The notes under the pieces are model-generated. The model ran no database searches and was not told the origin of the DNA. It saw nothing but the letters and a program-made list of their open reading frames with translations. This document shows, piece after piece, positions 23,366 to 35,259 of a stretch of DNA of 64,000 bases (its first letter is position 1; the number at the start of each line of letters is the position of its first letter). Source of the DNA: Nemophila menziesii (taxonomy: Eukaryota; Streptophyta; Magnoliopsida; Boraginales; Hydrophyllaceae); NCBI GenBank assembly GCA_029959085.1, contig JARWIR010000061.1, forward strand, positions 2,232,001 to 2,296,000, in the 5' to 3' direction. The position numbers were made by a program, and so were the translations under genes.

Positions 23366-26247
23366 TCAAGATTTGCGAATATAGCCTCCCAAACAACGAG
23401 TAAGGCTATGAACGTCAACTAATCTGCGCTTGACCCCAGTTTTGGGGCGAATTTCTATCACCTTGGCTGAAACAACCTTAGTGACAATGAATGGTCCCAT
23501 CCACGAGTCTTTAAAACTTCGTGGCCTGTTCTCGCGTTTGTGGGCTTTCCATAGGACTTCATGGCCAACCCCAAACTCAATGTTTGGCTCAGTATCCACA
23601 GGCTTTAAGTGGATCTCCTCAGGAGGGACTTTGTGATGTGAAAGGCTGTGGATGATAGGAACGGTGGCATCTAACTTCCTCGGTTTCTTACCCAAGACAT
23701 AGAAGGTCTCGGATACATTCTTAGCATGAAGGTTGATGGTCCCATCTTGGAAGTTGATCACACTTTGACTTGTGGCCATGAAGGGCCGTCCAAGTATGAT
23801 TGGAACCTGCTTATCTGCATCGAACTCAAGAATAACAAAGTCAGTAGGGATGGCGATATTACCTGCACGGACTAAGACGTCCTCCACTGTTCCCCATGTC
23901 CTTTTAACTGAGTTGTCAGCAAACTGCAACTTCACTGGAGTTTTCTCTGATTTCTGAAGTCCAAGTCTCTCGAACACGGACTTAGGCATAAGATTCACAC
24001 CAGAACCCACATCGTACATAGCTATCACCTTGAGCATACCATGTAATTGAATAGGAAGGTTGAAACTTCCCGGAGCTTTAAGCTTCGTAGGCAGCTCTTT
24101 CTCACTTCTTCTTGAAACCCTCAGGTTCTCTCTTGGGATCTCTACACTCGCTTCTTTCTCAGGAATAATTTGCGTAAAAACTTGTTGCGGTGTAAGTCCT
24201 CTCTTCGCAATCTCAAGCATTTGGGCGTTGATATTTTCAGGTTGGTACGCCTCTACAAATGTCTTGAGAACAGTGTCATCTTTAGGATTTGTATCAGGAA
24301 TAGCTGATGACACTGGTTGAACAACAGGTGGCGATTCCACCTTCTCTTCTTCTTTCTCTTCTAGCACAGCAGGTGCCACTTCATCTTTCGATTCCTCCTT
24401 TGAGGCTTCTTCCTCTTTCTCTTTAGCCAACTCAGCTGCATATTCCACTACCGATCAAATCTCCTCTTGCACCTTCCTCAGTAACTCTATGAACTCGTCT
24501 TTCTCTTAATCGTCCTCCACATAAACTTCAGAACAGTCGGATTCCTCGGGGCTAGACTTGGTTGGTTCTTCTTCAATACTGGGAACTTCCACGGCACTAA
24601 TGGCAGCATGTGGTGCTTCCTCTTTTGCTTTTTCAATCTCAAGACATATAGCCTTGCAAGCTTCGAACTCATCCTTGTCTTCACCTCCTTCGATTGCCTT
24701 TACTTCTTTTTGTTCTACAACACTTGTTAACACTTTGTTTAACTGTGTTACTTGAGTAGTTAGCATCTGAAGTATGGCATCATGTCCTCTGACCTTCTCG
24801 TCTTGAGCATTAAGAGTTGTGTTCAAACGGTCTAGAGCTTGTACTATCTGTGTATTGTCCATAGATCCTTCTTGCGGATACTGAGGTAAAGCTTTCTGCT
24901 CCAATGAATCGGTATAGGCGTCTTGAGCAGGTTGTTGTGGAGGAGCAGGTCTATTCTGATATTGATTTTGGTACTGACCTCTCTGTTGGTAAGAGTTGTT
25001 CTGGGGACGCGGTTGATATTGACCAGGATTAGCGGCCCCTTGTGGATTTGAATACTGCATACCCGGATGGTTGCGGTTGCCCCATCGATTGGATATAAAG
25101 TAAACAGATCGCACTCTTCCCATACATGATCGTTACCTCCACATTGTTGACAACCTTGTGCTTCTTGTACTACCTTTGTAGCAGCTAAATTCTTCTCCAT
25201 CGCGATTCTCAGCTCCTTGATTTGATTTTCTAATGAGGATATTTGAGCTGAGTTCGCAGTTTCTACATCTAAACGAAGCGTTCCTCGGGTCTTTGCTACA
25301 GAAGCTCGCGTTGAAGGCCAACTTCTTTCTTGCTCCATAATATTTTCTAACACCTCGGAAGCTTCATTGTGATTCATGGACACAAAATTACCCTTTCCAA
25401 TGTTATCCACCTTTTCTCTACCTTTGTCATTAAGACCTTCATAGAACATAGCAAGTTGTAGAGCAGGTGTATAACCATGGAGCGGACATCTTGTTAATTT
25501 TTGTTGAAACCTTGTCCATGCTTCTCCCACTGTTTCTCTATCTTCTTGGGAAAATCTTGCAAGATCGGTTTGATCTTTAAGTCTCATGGTCTTCGGATAA
25601 AATCGGTTAAAGAATGCGGCTTGATGTTCTCTCCAAGAGTGAATGGTTCCATGTGGTTGTCTTTCTAGCCAATCGCTAGCTCTTCCGGTCAAGAAAAACG
25701 AAAACATATGACAATACAGTTGCTCGCGTGTAATGCCAGGAGTAATGTAGGCATCACAAATCTGCATGAACTTCTGAATCGCTTTTACCGGATCTTGAAT
25801 AGCTGTACCAGTATAGAGTCCGAAACTTTGAAATTGACTGAGCATGCCCGGACCGGGTCTAAATTTGATATTCGGAATCTCAGGAGGGCGGTAACCAATT
25901 GGTTGAACATGGAATGGTACATTAAGGCCAGGAAGGTCTTGTTCAACTCGGTTTTGTTGATTATTTAGATTGTTCCCATTACCTCCTCCGGCTGGTAGTT
26001 TTTGTCCTTCTTGTCCACCGAGTGGTGGATCTTGTTGACCGAGAGGTGCACCAAGTGGTGGATCTTGTTGTAATCCTCCTCCCGGTAATTGTTGTCCTCC
26101 CGCTGGTGGATCTTGTTGAACTCCACCAAGTGGTGGCTCTTGTTGGGATGCCATAGCTCTTCTCAAGGCTCTTTCCTCACGAACTCGTTTGTTGTAAGGT
26201 CTGAAGCTCCTCTCAGGCTCCGATAAAGGAGGCCAAGAATTAAACAC
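23366..26247 (-). pseudogene. element B gag-protease-integrase tail polyprotein, RT and integrase core absent
   Basis: One frame of about 960 codons with one frameshift near 25100 and two stops between 24506 and 24448. Parts in order: gag core (NIKFRPGPGMLSQFQSFG, AIQKFMQICDAYITPG), a CCHC knuckle (CQQCGGNDHVWEEC), a Gln-rich linker, an Asp protease region ([28 protein letters not shown]), then directly a tail with DSWMGPFIVTKVV, the counterpart of SGPYIVTKV at the integrase end of A. RT, RNase H and the DDE core are missing, and the reading frame passes straight across the gap. The 5' end opens with GTG at 26247 where A has ATG; the first ATG is at 26154. This looks like a gag-PR-only, non-autonomous retrotransposon. 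Confidence 0.85.
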
Positions 26248-26373
26248 TGTGAAACCTGAAAAGGACTAAAGCAAACCACAAGCGTAAATCTGGAAAAATA
26301 AAAAACTAAACTGAAACTAAAAAGTAAAAACTAAAACTCGAAATAGATAACCCACACGCTAACGAGACACAAG

Positions 26374-26391
26374 TCCCCGGCAGCGGCGCCA
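26374..26391 (-). promoter_or_regulatory. element B primer binding site
   Basis: Minus strand TGGCGCCGCTGCCGGGGA, 6 nt after the 5' LTR and identical to the PBS of A. It is close to the tRNA-Asp-type PBS known for Athila elements; the tRNA assignment is from family knowledge. Confidence 0.85.
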
Positions 26392-26397
26392 AAAACT

Positions 26398-26775
26398 TGG
26401 TGTCGCCTAGGGTGTGATAAAAATAAGATCAATTTAAGTATGGAAAACTATGCACTCTCACCCTAGACAGGCACAGTACTGCAAGTATTACAGGACGTAT
26501 GCAAGTTTTAATGATATATAGAGTTCATTCTCAGGGACTTAAGTGTGTTAATCGCGTAGGAAATAATGACGAGTAAAAGTAAATAATTAAAAGACAATAA
26601 ATTAAAGCAAATAGATTTCGAAATTATGAATTAAAACTAAGAAAATAAAGACAATAAAGTAAAAGATTAAGAATATGAGATGAGAAGTATAGCTTAGGTT
26701 TTGCTAGTATGCACTAATCCTTCTAATTCTATCTATAAATCTAGTTAATAAGGGAGAATATTAGCTCTTGGTAAT
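26398..26775 (-). repeat. element B 5' LTR, first segment (378 bp)
   Basis: Matches 18007-18384 of the 3' LTR. It ends at GTAAT (26771-26775), the target site of element A. Confidence 0.92.
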
Positions 26776-26821
26776 TGATGTCTCCCTAATTGTTCTTATT
26801 TTAGACCCTTAGGAGACATCA
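26776..26821 (+). repeat. 46-bp inverted repeat at the LTR start
   Basis: TGATGTCTCC (26776-26785) is repeated as its exact complement, GGAGACATCA (26812-26821), with a 26-nt spacer. The outer copy is the LTR end that integrase should recognise. The same arrangement at the same span occurs in the LTRs of B, C, D, E, S1 and S2, and one base shorter in S3, while the spacer differs. Confidence 0.85.
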
Positions 26822-27327
26822 TTTTTGGTGTTTATTTAATTAATTCGATAGACTTTTGAATGAAATATGCAATAATTCGGATTTCCCTTTTTATTTCTAG
26901 CATTTTTGAATTATTAAACTTTTGCGCGTAATATTGGTATTTTTAGTGTAAAGTTTACAGGTTTTTAGATGTTAGCTAGGAAAGGAATCCGAAGATAAAG
27001 TCAAAGATCAAAAGATAGAGTCAAGACTTGAAGAGAAATCCCGAAGATTTTATTTTAGAGCGAAAAATCCATTTTCCAGGCCCTTGATTGCTGTTTTCGA
27101 GGTACTTAAGAGCTGATTGAGCCGCTGACCTTTGAAGAGAAAACATTCCTTATCGAAGTACGGAACTTTAGCAACTGGAATGAGGTCAATCGGAGTTGTA
27201 ACGCATCGGGAAAAGCAGTTTTAGTGGAGGCCTGTCATCAGTTACGGGATTTTGGGCTTAAAAAGTGGGCTTGGACATTTAATTAGGCTTTTATTTTCTG
27301 GTCCAAGCCCTAGTCCGAATTTTTAAC

Positions 27328-27336
27328 TATAAAAGG
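27328..27336 (+). promoter_or_regulatory. TATA box in element A LTR
   Basis: TATAAAAGG. RNA should start about 30 bp downstream, near 27360. The second copy is in the 3' LTR near 38630. D has TATAAATA at the same relative place (45733-45740). Confidence 0.65.
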
Positions 27337-27760
27337 AGGTCTGGACTCTTATTTTAAACACAATTCACTTTCCACAAGATTAAAAACACCAGAGAAGCTA
27401 CAGCAGGAAGAAAGGAGAAGCTACAAGAGCTGGAGTGGGTCTATAGCTCCGTTCGTAGTCATTCTTATTCCGAAAATTAGGTTTTTCTTTTATTTTAATT
27501 TTGTACGAACATGAATTCCATTTCTTTTTATTTAGTTTTTAATTTTAATATGAGCTAAATTTCCATTAGTGCTTGAGAACAAAACAATGGGTGAATCTTG
27601 ATTTTATTATTATAACGAATGTTGAATTTGGGTTTTTATTGAATTAAATTAAATTAGGGCTTTTACTCTTTTCGACAATTTGTGAATGTTTACTGATTTT
27701 AGAGTCGCGAACTAAAATTAGGTATTAGTATCTAAGCTATTCCATATATGTGGCGTATGG

Positions 27761-27950
27761 ATCATCCTGACGGGGGGTTTAGGTACAGAAATAATTGTTC
27801 AATCTAGGATAAAAACTATTGATTCTGACGAACTTAGTTAATCCTAGGGCCAATGTGGTAATAAATCTTAATCATCCAACGGTGGATCATATTTACCCTG
27901 ACGGGACTAGTGACACTTTAGGATCGCCTTATAGTCCACCCTGACGGGGG
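27761..27950 (+). repeat. cluster of CCTGACGGG motifs in the LTR
   Basis: Copies at 27765-27775 (TCCTGACGGGG), 27896-27905 (CCCTGACGGG) and 27939-27949 (CACCCTGACGGGG), plus a weaker one near 27827. The LTRs of D and S3 carry the same cluster at the same place. The motif can fold CCC against GGG around TGA(C), or could be a protein-binding site. Its function is unknown to me. Confidence 0.55.
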
Positions 27951-28344
27951 TATAAGGATATTAGAATCCCGACCATTGTAATTGACTGATTTAACCCTTA
28001 AACAACATAAGTTAGAAAGTAAAATTAGGAAGATCCTTGCGTTCTCAAGTACTACATCTCATATTGCGTTTTCATACATTTTACTTGCGTCTTAGCTTTT
28101 ACTTGCATTTATAATTTGTCTTTCATTTAGTAGAATTAATAAACAAAACCAAAACAAACAATTTATTGTCTTTTATTTTCATAAGTGCATCAATCACTAT
28201 TTGCATAAACATTGTGATCAACCATCCGTCCTTGGAACGAATCTGATTATCAGAATTACTACTTGGGACAACCGTACACTTGCGGTTGTGGTTCGATTAT
28301 TATTTGCATTTATTTTTAGAACACACAAAGGACCACCAAGTTTT

Positions 28345-28362
28345 TGGCGCCGCTGCCGGGGA
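28345..28362 (+). promoter_or_regulatory. element A primer binding site
   Basis: TGGCGCCGCTGCCGGGGA, 6 nt after the 5' LTR. Athila-type elements use a PBS matching the 3' end of tRNA-Asp; D has the T variant at the ninth base. Minus-strand DNA synthesis should start here. Confidence 0.88.
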
Positions 28363-28472
28363 CGGTAGCGTGTGACCACGGTGTTTATCCTTTAGTGATA
28401 AGTGCATTTATTTTATTTTATCAGTTTTACGCTTTTTGTTTGTTAGCTTTTTCAGGTTTTTAGGTTTGGTGT

Positions 28473-31400
28473 ATGCGAAGAAGGCTATTCAAGGATCTAG
28501 AGCCAACACCTCCGATCCTTAGTAATCCAGAATCGTTGATCAGACTTGCGAACAGAAGAAGAAGAGAACGAGAAGCTTTAGAAGTAGAAGAATTAAGTAA
28601 CAGAATGGAGAATATCATTATTCAAGGTCAACAGAATGGACAAGGCCAGTTAGATGCAAATGGCCAACCTTTAGCTCCAGGCGTTATTCCACAAGTTCAA
28701 CCACAAAATCCTAATCCTCCAGTCCAGATAGTGATGAATCATGATCCGTGGTTTACTAATGGTCCTCCAGAAGTTCCATTCCGTGCTCCAGCTATAGGAG
28801 TAGGTGCTCCAGATATTAATGTTCCGCGTTTCCGTCCAGATTCGGGTATGTTAGCTCAGTTCCAGAATTTTGGTAATTTTCGTGGTAGACCATCAGAAGA
28901 TCCTCTTAGGGCAGTACAGAAATTCAAACAGATATGTGATTCTTATATCACACAAGGTGTTTCGAGAGAACAGATGTATTTTGCTGCTTTTAAGTTCTTT
29001 GTTACTGAGGGAGCAAGTGAATGGCACGATACGCAAGATCCTACGAGGATTACTAATTGGGACCAATTAGAAATCGCTTTCTTTGACAGGTATTACCCAA
29101 GTAACATGAGGTTAGATGCTGAACTAGAATTGACACAATTCCGTCAAGAGTATGAGGAAACCGTGGGTAGGAGTTGGACAAGATTTCAGATGTGTTTGCG
29201 TAAAGTTCCTAATCATGGCTTTTCAGAACAACAACAGTTAAAGATCTTTTATAGAGGCCTTGATGGAATTTCGAGAGAGAAGTTGGATACACTATGTGGA
29301 GCAGGTTTTCTTCAAGTTCAACCCGCTCATGCCAAGATCATTTTAGAGAGAACAGTCAAGAATGAAGTTGGGTGGAGCTCAGTAAGAACACCAGTCAAGG
29401 GAGTAAATAATGTTGACATAGAAGAGAAATTTGCTACGTTTGAGAATAAGATCCAGAATACCATAGAGCAACAATTGAAGCAGCTTACTCTAGCTGTGAC
29501 AGAAGGATTTTCGGGTAAGAAGGTAGCTGTGCATGCTGCACAAGAAGTTTATATGTGTTCAATTTGTAAGGTAGATGATCATGATGAGGAAAGTTGTCCG
29601 AATAATCAAGAATCAGTGAATTTTATGTCCAACAGAGGTAATTTTAATTCGAGTGGTAATGGATATCAACCTAACAGAAACCATCCTGGGTTTCAATATT
29701 CGAATCCTAATGGGGCAGCCAATCCTACATATGCGTATCAGCCGCGTCCCCAAGGTAACAACTATAATCCTAGACCACAAAACAATTATCAAGGAGGACA
29801 GAATCAGAATACTTATGTACCAAGACAAGCTCCTCAGAACACTTACGATGAAACGCTAAACCAGAAAGCTTTACCTGCACATCCACAAGAAGGGGTACTC
29901 ACCCTTCAGAAAACTGTTGAAAATTTGATTGCTCTACAAGCACAAGCGATGGAACGTCAGAACGCAGCAATAGAACGTCAGAACGCTGCAATAGAAAGAC
30001 AAAATGCAGCTGAAGCAAATATGAAGATGTTCCAGAATCAGCTGAGTCAAATCAGTAAACAGCTCAATCAACGTCCACAAGGACAACTTCCAAGCGATAC
30101 CGAAAATCCATCACAACGTGAAGATTGTAAAGCTGTTACCTTGAGAAGTGGTAAGAACCTTCTCCCACCTCCTTTTCCCGTTATGAAAGAGAAAGAAGTT
30201 CCAAGAAAAGAAAAGGAAGTGGGTGAGAAAGAAAATGAGAAAGAAAATGAGAAGGAAGATGAAGTTGAAGAAATAGTAAGGCCAAGAGAGGCTTCGAAGA
30301 AGAAAGATGATAGTATGGTAAATCGCCCTCCACCACCGTTTCCATCGCGAGTTCAGAAAAAGGGTGATATGGGTGATTTTCAGAAATTCTTCAATAGAGT
30401 GAGGGGTTTGAGTATTAATATTCCGTTACTTGAGGCAATTCGAGATATTCCTAAGTATACGAAGTTTTTGAAGAGGGCCCTCACTAATAAAAGGCCCTAC
30501 TGTGATAATGAGATGATTGGCCTTCCTGAAGAGTGTAGTGCGATTTGCCAGAGCAAATTACCTCCGAAGTTAGTTGATCCGGGGAGTTTCACGATTCCCA
30601 TATCGATTGGAGAAGAATGGAAAGGAAAGGCACTATGCGATTTGGGGGCAAGCATCAACTTGATGCCCAAGTCAGTCTTTGATAAGCTTAAAATTGGAAA
30701 CGCAAGACCTACCTCTATGGTCTTGCAAATGGCGGACAGGTCTCTTGCTCATCCTGAAGGCCGTATTGAGGATGTCCTTGTTAAGGCAGGTACACTTATA
30801 TTTCCTGTTGATTTCGTAATTCTTGAATACAATGCAGATAGAAATGTCCCCATTATTTTGGGTAGACCCTTCCTAGCTACAGGGAGGACATTGATCGATG
30901 TAGAGAATGGCGAATTAACAATGAGGATACAAGATGAGGAAGTGAAATTCAATGTATTTCGAGCTATGAAATTCCCAGATTCTCAGGAAGATTGCTTCAG
31001 AATGGATGTAGTAGAGCAAGCATCGCAAGAGGTATTTAATTGTTTAAATTTTGATGATATCTTGCAGGCTGCTTTGACATTAGATTCACCTGAGATGATG
31101 GAGGAGCTTACAGAAACAGTGGCAGCTCTCAATTCTGAAAATCCGAAATATAGGCGTCTTGCCTATGAACCTGTGAGAGAACCGGGGGAGATTATTCCTA
31201 AAAAGAAACCTTCAATTGAATCTCCTCCGGAGTTGGAAGAAAAACCATTGCCAGCACACTTGAGGTATGCTTATTTGGGTACTAATGAAACTCTACCTGT
31301 TATTGTTTCAGCTAATTTAACAGGTCCTCAAGAAGATAAACTATTGCGTGTGTTAAGAGCCAACAAAGAAGCAATAGGTTGGACAATTGCCGATATCAAA

Positions 31401-34154
31401 GGCATTAGTCCATCCTATTGTCAACACAAAATCATACTAGAAGATGTTAATGCACGCTCAGTTGAAGGTCAGAGAAGATTAATGCCAGCCATGAAGGATG
31501 TGGTGAAGAAGGAGGTGATTAAGCTTTTAGATGCGGGGATTATTTATCCCATTTCGAGTAGTGAATGGGTGAGTCCGGTTCAGTGTGTACCGAAGAAAGG
31601 AGGAATTACAACAATTCTTAATGACAAAAATGAGGCGATCCCTTCAAGAACAGTAGTTGGTTGGAGAGTTTGCATGGATTACAGAAAGCTGAACAAGGCC
31701 ACCAGAAAAGATCATTTCCCTTTGCCCTTCATTGATCAAATGTTAGACAAATTAGCCGGAAGGGAATATTACTGTTTCTTGGATGGTTACTCTGGGTACA
31801 ATCAGATCTACGTGGCTCCAGAAGATCAACATAAGACTACCTTTACATGCCCATTTGGTACTTTTGCATATCGCAGAATGCCATTTGGGTTGTGTAACGC
31901 TCCCGCTACTTTTCAAAGGTGCATGATGGCCATCTTCTGGGACATGATAGATAATTTCCTTGAAGTGTTCATGGATGATTTCTCCGTGTTTGGTGATGAT
32001 TTTGATATATGTTTGGATAACTTGGAGAAAGTGTTAGTGAGATGCAAGGAAACAGATTTGGTGCTCAACTGGGAGAAGTGTCATTTCATGGTTCGCGAAG
32101 GTATTGTTCTGGGTCACAAAGTTTCGAGTGTTGGTTTAGAAGTTGATAGAGCAAAGATAGAGGTAATTAAAACTCTTCCCCCTCCTGTTTCTGTTAAAGG
32201 GGTAAGGAGTTTTCTTGGCCATGCTGGCTTTTATAGGCGTTTTATTAAAGATTTTTCTAAGATTGCTAAACCACTATGCAACTTACTCGAAAAGGATTGC
32301 AAATTCCTTTTTGATGAAGCTTGTTTAGCGGCCTTCAAAGCAATCAAAGAAAAGCTTATTTCTGCTCCTATAGTGTTACCTCCAGATTGGAATTTACCGT
32401 TTGAGGTTATGTGTGATGCGAGTGATTTGTGTATGGGAGCTGTATTAGGACAGAGGAAAGAGAAGGTTTTTCATTCGATTTACTATGCTAGTAAAACTTT
32501 TAGTGGTGCTCAGATTAATTACACAGTTACAGAAAAGGAGTTGCTAGCAGTTGTATATTCGTTTGATAAATTTCGCTCTTATCTTCTTGGAGCGAAAGTT
32601 ATTGTTTATACAGATCATTCCGCGATCAGATTTCTCATGGAGAAGAAAGATGCAAAACCAAGGTTAATCAGATGGGTGTTATTGCTTCAAGAGTTCGATT
32701 TAGAGATCAAAGATAGAAAGGGTTGTGAGAATCAGGTTGCAGATCATCTATCGCGTTTAGAGGGTTCAGAGATGAATAGTGGTACTGAAGCAGTTAGAGA
32801 AGAGTTTCCTGATGAGAGTTTATTCGTTGTCCGAGATTATGAGGCTCCGTGGTATGCAGATATTGCAAATTTAGTGGTGAGTGGTGTTTTTCCTGAAGGT
32901 TCTACCTATCAAGAAAGAAAGAGATTAGCTCATCGTGCTAGACAGTTCTTTTGGGAGGATCCTTTCCTCTACAAAGTTTGTGCTGATCAAATGATACGAA
33001 GATGTGTAGCGAGGGAAGAAACACAAGCCATTATAGCTGGGTGCCATGATTCATTATATGGAGGACATTTCAAGGGAGATAGAACTGCTGCTAAGGTATT
33101 CCAATCAGGTTTTTACTGGCCTTCTGTTATTAAAGATTGTCATGAATATGTCAAGAGATGTTCGAGATGCCAGTTTACCGGAAACATATCCAAGAGGGAT
33201 GAGATGCCACGTAATAATGTGTTAGAGGTTGAGATATTCGATGTTTGGGGCATAGACTTCATGGGTCCCTTCGTTCCTTCAAATGGTAACCTTTATATAC
33301 TATTAGCTGTTGATTATGTTTCTAAGTGGGTAGAAGCGGTGGCTTTACCTACCAACGATTCACGAGTGGTGATTAAGTTCTTGAAATCACATATCTTCAC
33401 TAGACATGGCACACCTAGAGTGATTATTAGCGATGGAGGTACCCATTTCGTTAATAGATATTTGCAGACTGTTCTAGAGAAGTATGGAGTAAGACACCGT
33501 GTATCTACTGCATATCATCCACAATCCAATGGTCAAGCTGAAGTTTCAAATCGAGAAGTTAAATCAATCCTAGAGAAAACCGTTGGTCCTACAAGAAAAG
33601 ATTGGTCAATGAAGTTAGATGATGCATTGTGGGCCTATCGTACTGCGTTTAAGACTCCAGTTGGTGCATCTCCATATCGTATGGTGTATGGTAAGGCTTG
33701 TCACTTACCTTTAGAGCTTGAAATGGGTGCCTATTGGGCGATTGCGCAGTTGAACTTAGATCCTATCTTAGCCGGAAAGAATCGTATGATGAAGCTCAAT
33801 GAACTTGACGAATTCCGATTGCATGCCTATGAAAATGCTAAACTTTACAAAGAAAATACAAAGAAATGGCATGACAATCGGATTCGTCCAAAGAACTTTG
33901 AAGTGGGGCAAAAAGTATTAAAGTATAATTCAAAGTTCAGCAATTTTCCGGGTAAGTTAAGATCTAAGTGGTCAGGTCCATACATAGTGACCAAAGTTAC
34001 ACCTCATGGGGCGATAGAAATAGAACATCCGCTAGAGAACCGTACCTTTATGGTTAACGGTCACAGATTAAAGATATACCATGGAGGTGAAGATACCAAT
34101 CGCTCGGAAGATCCACATCCCGGGGAGGTCATGTATCTCCTCGAGAATCCTTAG
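28473..34154 (+). CDS. element A Gag-Pol polyprotein, intact
   Basis: 1893 residues in one frame. Gag fills about the first third: the core ([25 protein letters not shown]) and one CCHC knuckle at 362-375 ([14 protein letters not shown]). A triple ERQNAAI repeat near 495-515 and a Lys/Glu-rich linker follow. The protease has [11 protein letters not shown] with Asp at about 723; the DLG form replaces the usual DTG or DSG and is normal for Athila. RT carries VCMDYRKLN and the catalytic FMDD at 1166-1169. RNase H has Asp at 1315 (CDASDL) and 1381 (YTDHSA). Integrase has the zinc residues H1525, H1532, C1563 and C1566 and the catalytic D1595, D1654, E1690 with 35 residues between the last two. 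The C-terminus has SGPYIVTKV. No stop or frameshift. The start ATG sits 110 nt after the PBS, in the same context as D. The lack of a chromodomain fits Athila. Confidence 0.95.
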   Translation: MRRRLFKDLEPTPPILSNPESLIRLANRRRREREALEVEELSNRMENIIIQGQQNGQGQLDANGQPLAPGVIPQVQPQNPNPPVQIVMNHDPWFTNGPPEVPFRAPAIGVGAPDINVPRFRPDSGMLAQFQNFGNFRGRPSEDPLRAVQKFKQICDSYITQGVSREQMYFAAFKFFVTEGASEWHDTQDPTRITNWDQLEIAFFDRYYPSNMRLDAELELTQFRQEYEETVGRSWTRFQMCLRKVPNHGFSEQQQLKIFYRGLDGISREKLDTLCGAGFLQVQPAHAKIILERTVKNEVGWSSVRTPVKGVNNVDIEEKFATFENKIQNTIEQQLKQLTLAVTEGFSGKKVAVHAAQEVYMCSICKVDDHDEESCPNNQESVNFMSNRGNFNSSGNGYQPNRNHPGFQYSNPNGAANPTYAYQPRPQGNNYNPRPQNNYQGGQNQNTYVPRQAPQNTYDETLNQKALPAHPQEGVLTLQKTVENLIALQAQAMERQNAAIERQNAAIERQNAAEANMKMFQNQLSQISKQLNQRPQGQLPSDTENPSQREDCKAVTLRSGKNLLPPPFPVMKEKEVPRKEKEVGEKENEKENEKEDEVEEIVRPREASKKKDDSMVNRPPPPFPSRVQKKGDMGDFQKFFNRVRGLSINIPLLEAIRDIPKYTKFLKRALTNKRPYCDNEMIGLPEECSAICQSKLPPKLVDPGSFTIPISIGEEWKGKALCDLGASINLMPKSVFDKLKIGNARPTSMVLQMADRSLAHPEGRIEDVLVKAGTLIFPVDFVILEYNADRNVPIILGRPFLATGRTLIDVENGELTMRIQDEEVKFNVFRAMKFPDSQEDCFRMDVVEQASQEVFNCLNFDDILQAALTLDSPEMMEELTETVAALNSENPKYRRLAYEPVREPGEIIPKKKPSIESPPELEEKPLPAHLRYAYLGTNETLPVIVSANLTGPQEDKLLRVLRANKEAIGWTIADIKGISPSYCQHKIILEDVNARSVEGQRRLMPAMKDVVKKEVIKLLDAGIIYPISSSEWVSPVQCVPKKGGITTILNDKNEAIPSRTVVGWRVCMDYRKLNKATRKDHFPLPFIDQMLDKLAGREYYCFLDGYSGYNQIYVAPEDQHKTTFTCPFGTFAYRRMPFGLCNAPATFQRCMMAIFWDMIDNFLEVFMDDFSVFGDDFDICLDNLEKVLVRCKETDLVLNWEKCHFMVREGIVLGHKVSSVGLEVDRAKIEVIKTLPPPVSVKGVRSFLGHAGFYRRFIKDFSKIAKPLCNLLEKDCKFLFDEACLAAFKAIKEKLISAPIVLPPDWNLPFEVMCDASDLCMGAVLGQRKEKVFHSIYYASKTFSGAQINYTVTEKELLAVVYSFDKFRSYLLGAKVIVYTDHSAIRFLMEKKDAKPRLIRWVLLLQEFDLEIKDRKGCENQVADHLSRLEGSEMNSGTEAVREEFPDESLFVVRDYEAPWYADIANLVVSGVFPEGSTYQERKRLAHRARQFFWEDPFLYKVCADQMIRRCVAREETQAIIAGCHDSLYGGHFKGDRTAAKVFQSGFYWPSVIKDCHEYVKRCSRCQFTGNISKRDEMPRNNVLEVEIFDVWGIDFMGPFVPSNGNLYILLAVDYVSKWVEAVALPTNDSRVVIKFLKSHIFTRHGTPRVIISDGGTHFVNRYLQTVLEKYGVRHRVSTAYHPQSNGQAEVSNREVKSILEKTVGPTRKDWSMKLDDALWAYRTAFKTPVGASPYRMVYGKACHLPLELEMGAYWAIAQLNLDPILAGKNRMMKLNELDEFRLHAYENAKLYKENTKKWHDNRIRPKNFEVGQKVLKYNSKFSNFPGKLRSKWSGPYIVTKVTPHGAIEIEHPLENRTFMVNGHRLKIYHGGEDTNRSEDPHPGEVMYLLENP

Positions 34155-34379
34155 AAGCGTGAGGTAACCCGTCGAGCTTAACGACGTTAAACAAAAGCCA
34201 ATTACTTGTATATTAGCTGAGTTTTTTTATTTTTTTGCAATTTAGAGTAGTTTGATTTTCGTAATTTTATTGTTTTTATTAAGAAATGAGGAAGGGTAGT
34301 TGTTTTTGATGATTTCAGGGGTAAAAAGGACTTGAGTTTGGGGTCGATTTGGCGAAAACTGAAGAAAAAGAGGTTGGAT

Positions 34380-34716
34380 GTCCAGGAGAAACCGGGAACC
34401 CGCATTCCACAGAACCGGGTACCCGGTTTTGGTGCTGTAATTTCTGAAATTCCCTGACCCAGCGTCTTGGTGGCTTGCGTTTTCGTGCGTTTTGATTCGC
34501 GCCATCGACACAAATCCGGGTACCCGCATTTGGCAGAACCGGGTACCCGGTTTCGGAGCTGCTGATGGTGAAATTCTCTGGTCCAGCGTCTTGACGTGCT
34601 GCGTTTTGGCGCGTTTTGACTCGCGCCATCGAGAAAATCCGGGAACCCGCATTCCACAGAACCGGGTACCCGGTTTCGGCGAGCAAAATCCCTGACCCAG
34701 CGTCTTGGTGCGTTTT

Positions 34717-34803
<87 letters not shown>

Positions 34804-34880
34804 ACAATTATTTTTCCGCGCCGTCACAGCGACGCGGAACCGGGGACCCGGTTTTCCAAATCCGGGAACCCGGTTTGAAA
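34380..34880. repeat. element A GC-rich palindrome island with tandem units
   Basis: Three tandem units of about 123 bp each contain the perfect 16-bp palindrome AACCGGGTACCCGGTT (34413-34428, 34537-34552, 34660-34675). Each is preceded 25-30 bp earlier by a half-related copy such as CCGGGAACCCGC. After the poly(A) run two more related copies appear (34838-34875). Another pair lies at 37377-37415 near the 3' end. No coding function; it fills the gap between pol and ORF2. Confidence 0.85.
34718..34799 (+). repeat. uninterrupted 82-base poly(A) run
   Basis: 82 A in a row inside the palindrome island, in the sense orientation of the element. It may be microsatellite growth of an A-rich stretch. 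The exact length is prone to sequencing error. Confidence 0.9.
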
Positions 34881-35248
34881 GCTGTGAGAGGCGGTTTTGG
34901 GTATTTTAACCTAGTTTTCTTAGCCTCTTTTGCAAGTTTTTACCTAAAACGCACCAATAGCCTCCCCACCTACGAAATTCATCTACCAAAACACTATATA
35001 TCATCAAATCCTACCCTCTTTCACCACAAAAACATAAGATCAACTCACCTCCTCTCCAAAATAACATCAAATCCTTAGTTTTTCCCAAGATTCTTCTTCA
35101 TCAAATCCTAAACTAAAACCCAATTCTTTCTTCTCCCATTCAAATTCATCAAGACCCATCTCATATTCACCCTAGTTCTTCAATTCCTAAGCCTCAAAAC
35201 ATCAAAATTCTAAACTTTTTCTCTAAGTTTTTCATTATTTGAAGTTTT

Positions 35249-35259
35249 GAGTTTGGGGT
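35249..35259 (+). promoter_or_regulatory. PPT-like motif before the ORF2 start
   Basis: GAGTTTGGGGT ends 8 nt before the ORF2 ATG. The same motif precedes ORF2 by 8-9 nt in B, D and E. Further copies in A are at 34334-34344, 36673-36683 and 37209-37219, and the true PPT is at 38065-38075. Confidence 0.6.

Larger units (their letters stand above)
26776..28338 (+). repeat. element A 5' LTR
   Basis: 1563 bp, TGATGTCTCC to ACCACCA. It supplies promoter, transcript start and poly(A) site. A TATA box lies 553 bp in, which gives a U3 of about 580 bp and a long R-U5 of about 1 kb. Confidence 0.95.

Noticed and set aside
34380..34700. CRISPR-like array (palindromic repeats with regular spacing)
   Set aside because: Units of about 123 bp with similar, not unique, spacers in a plant retroelement; tandem duplication explains it.
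34202..34909. Frames with long Phe or Lys runs
   Set aside because: Translations of the poly(A) run and the palindrome island.
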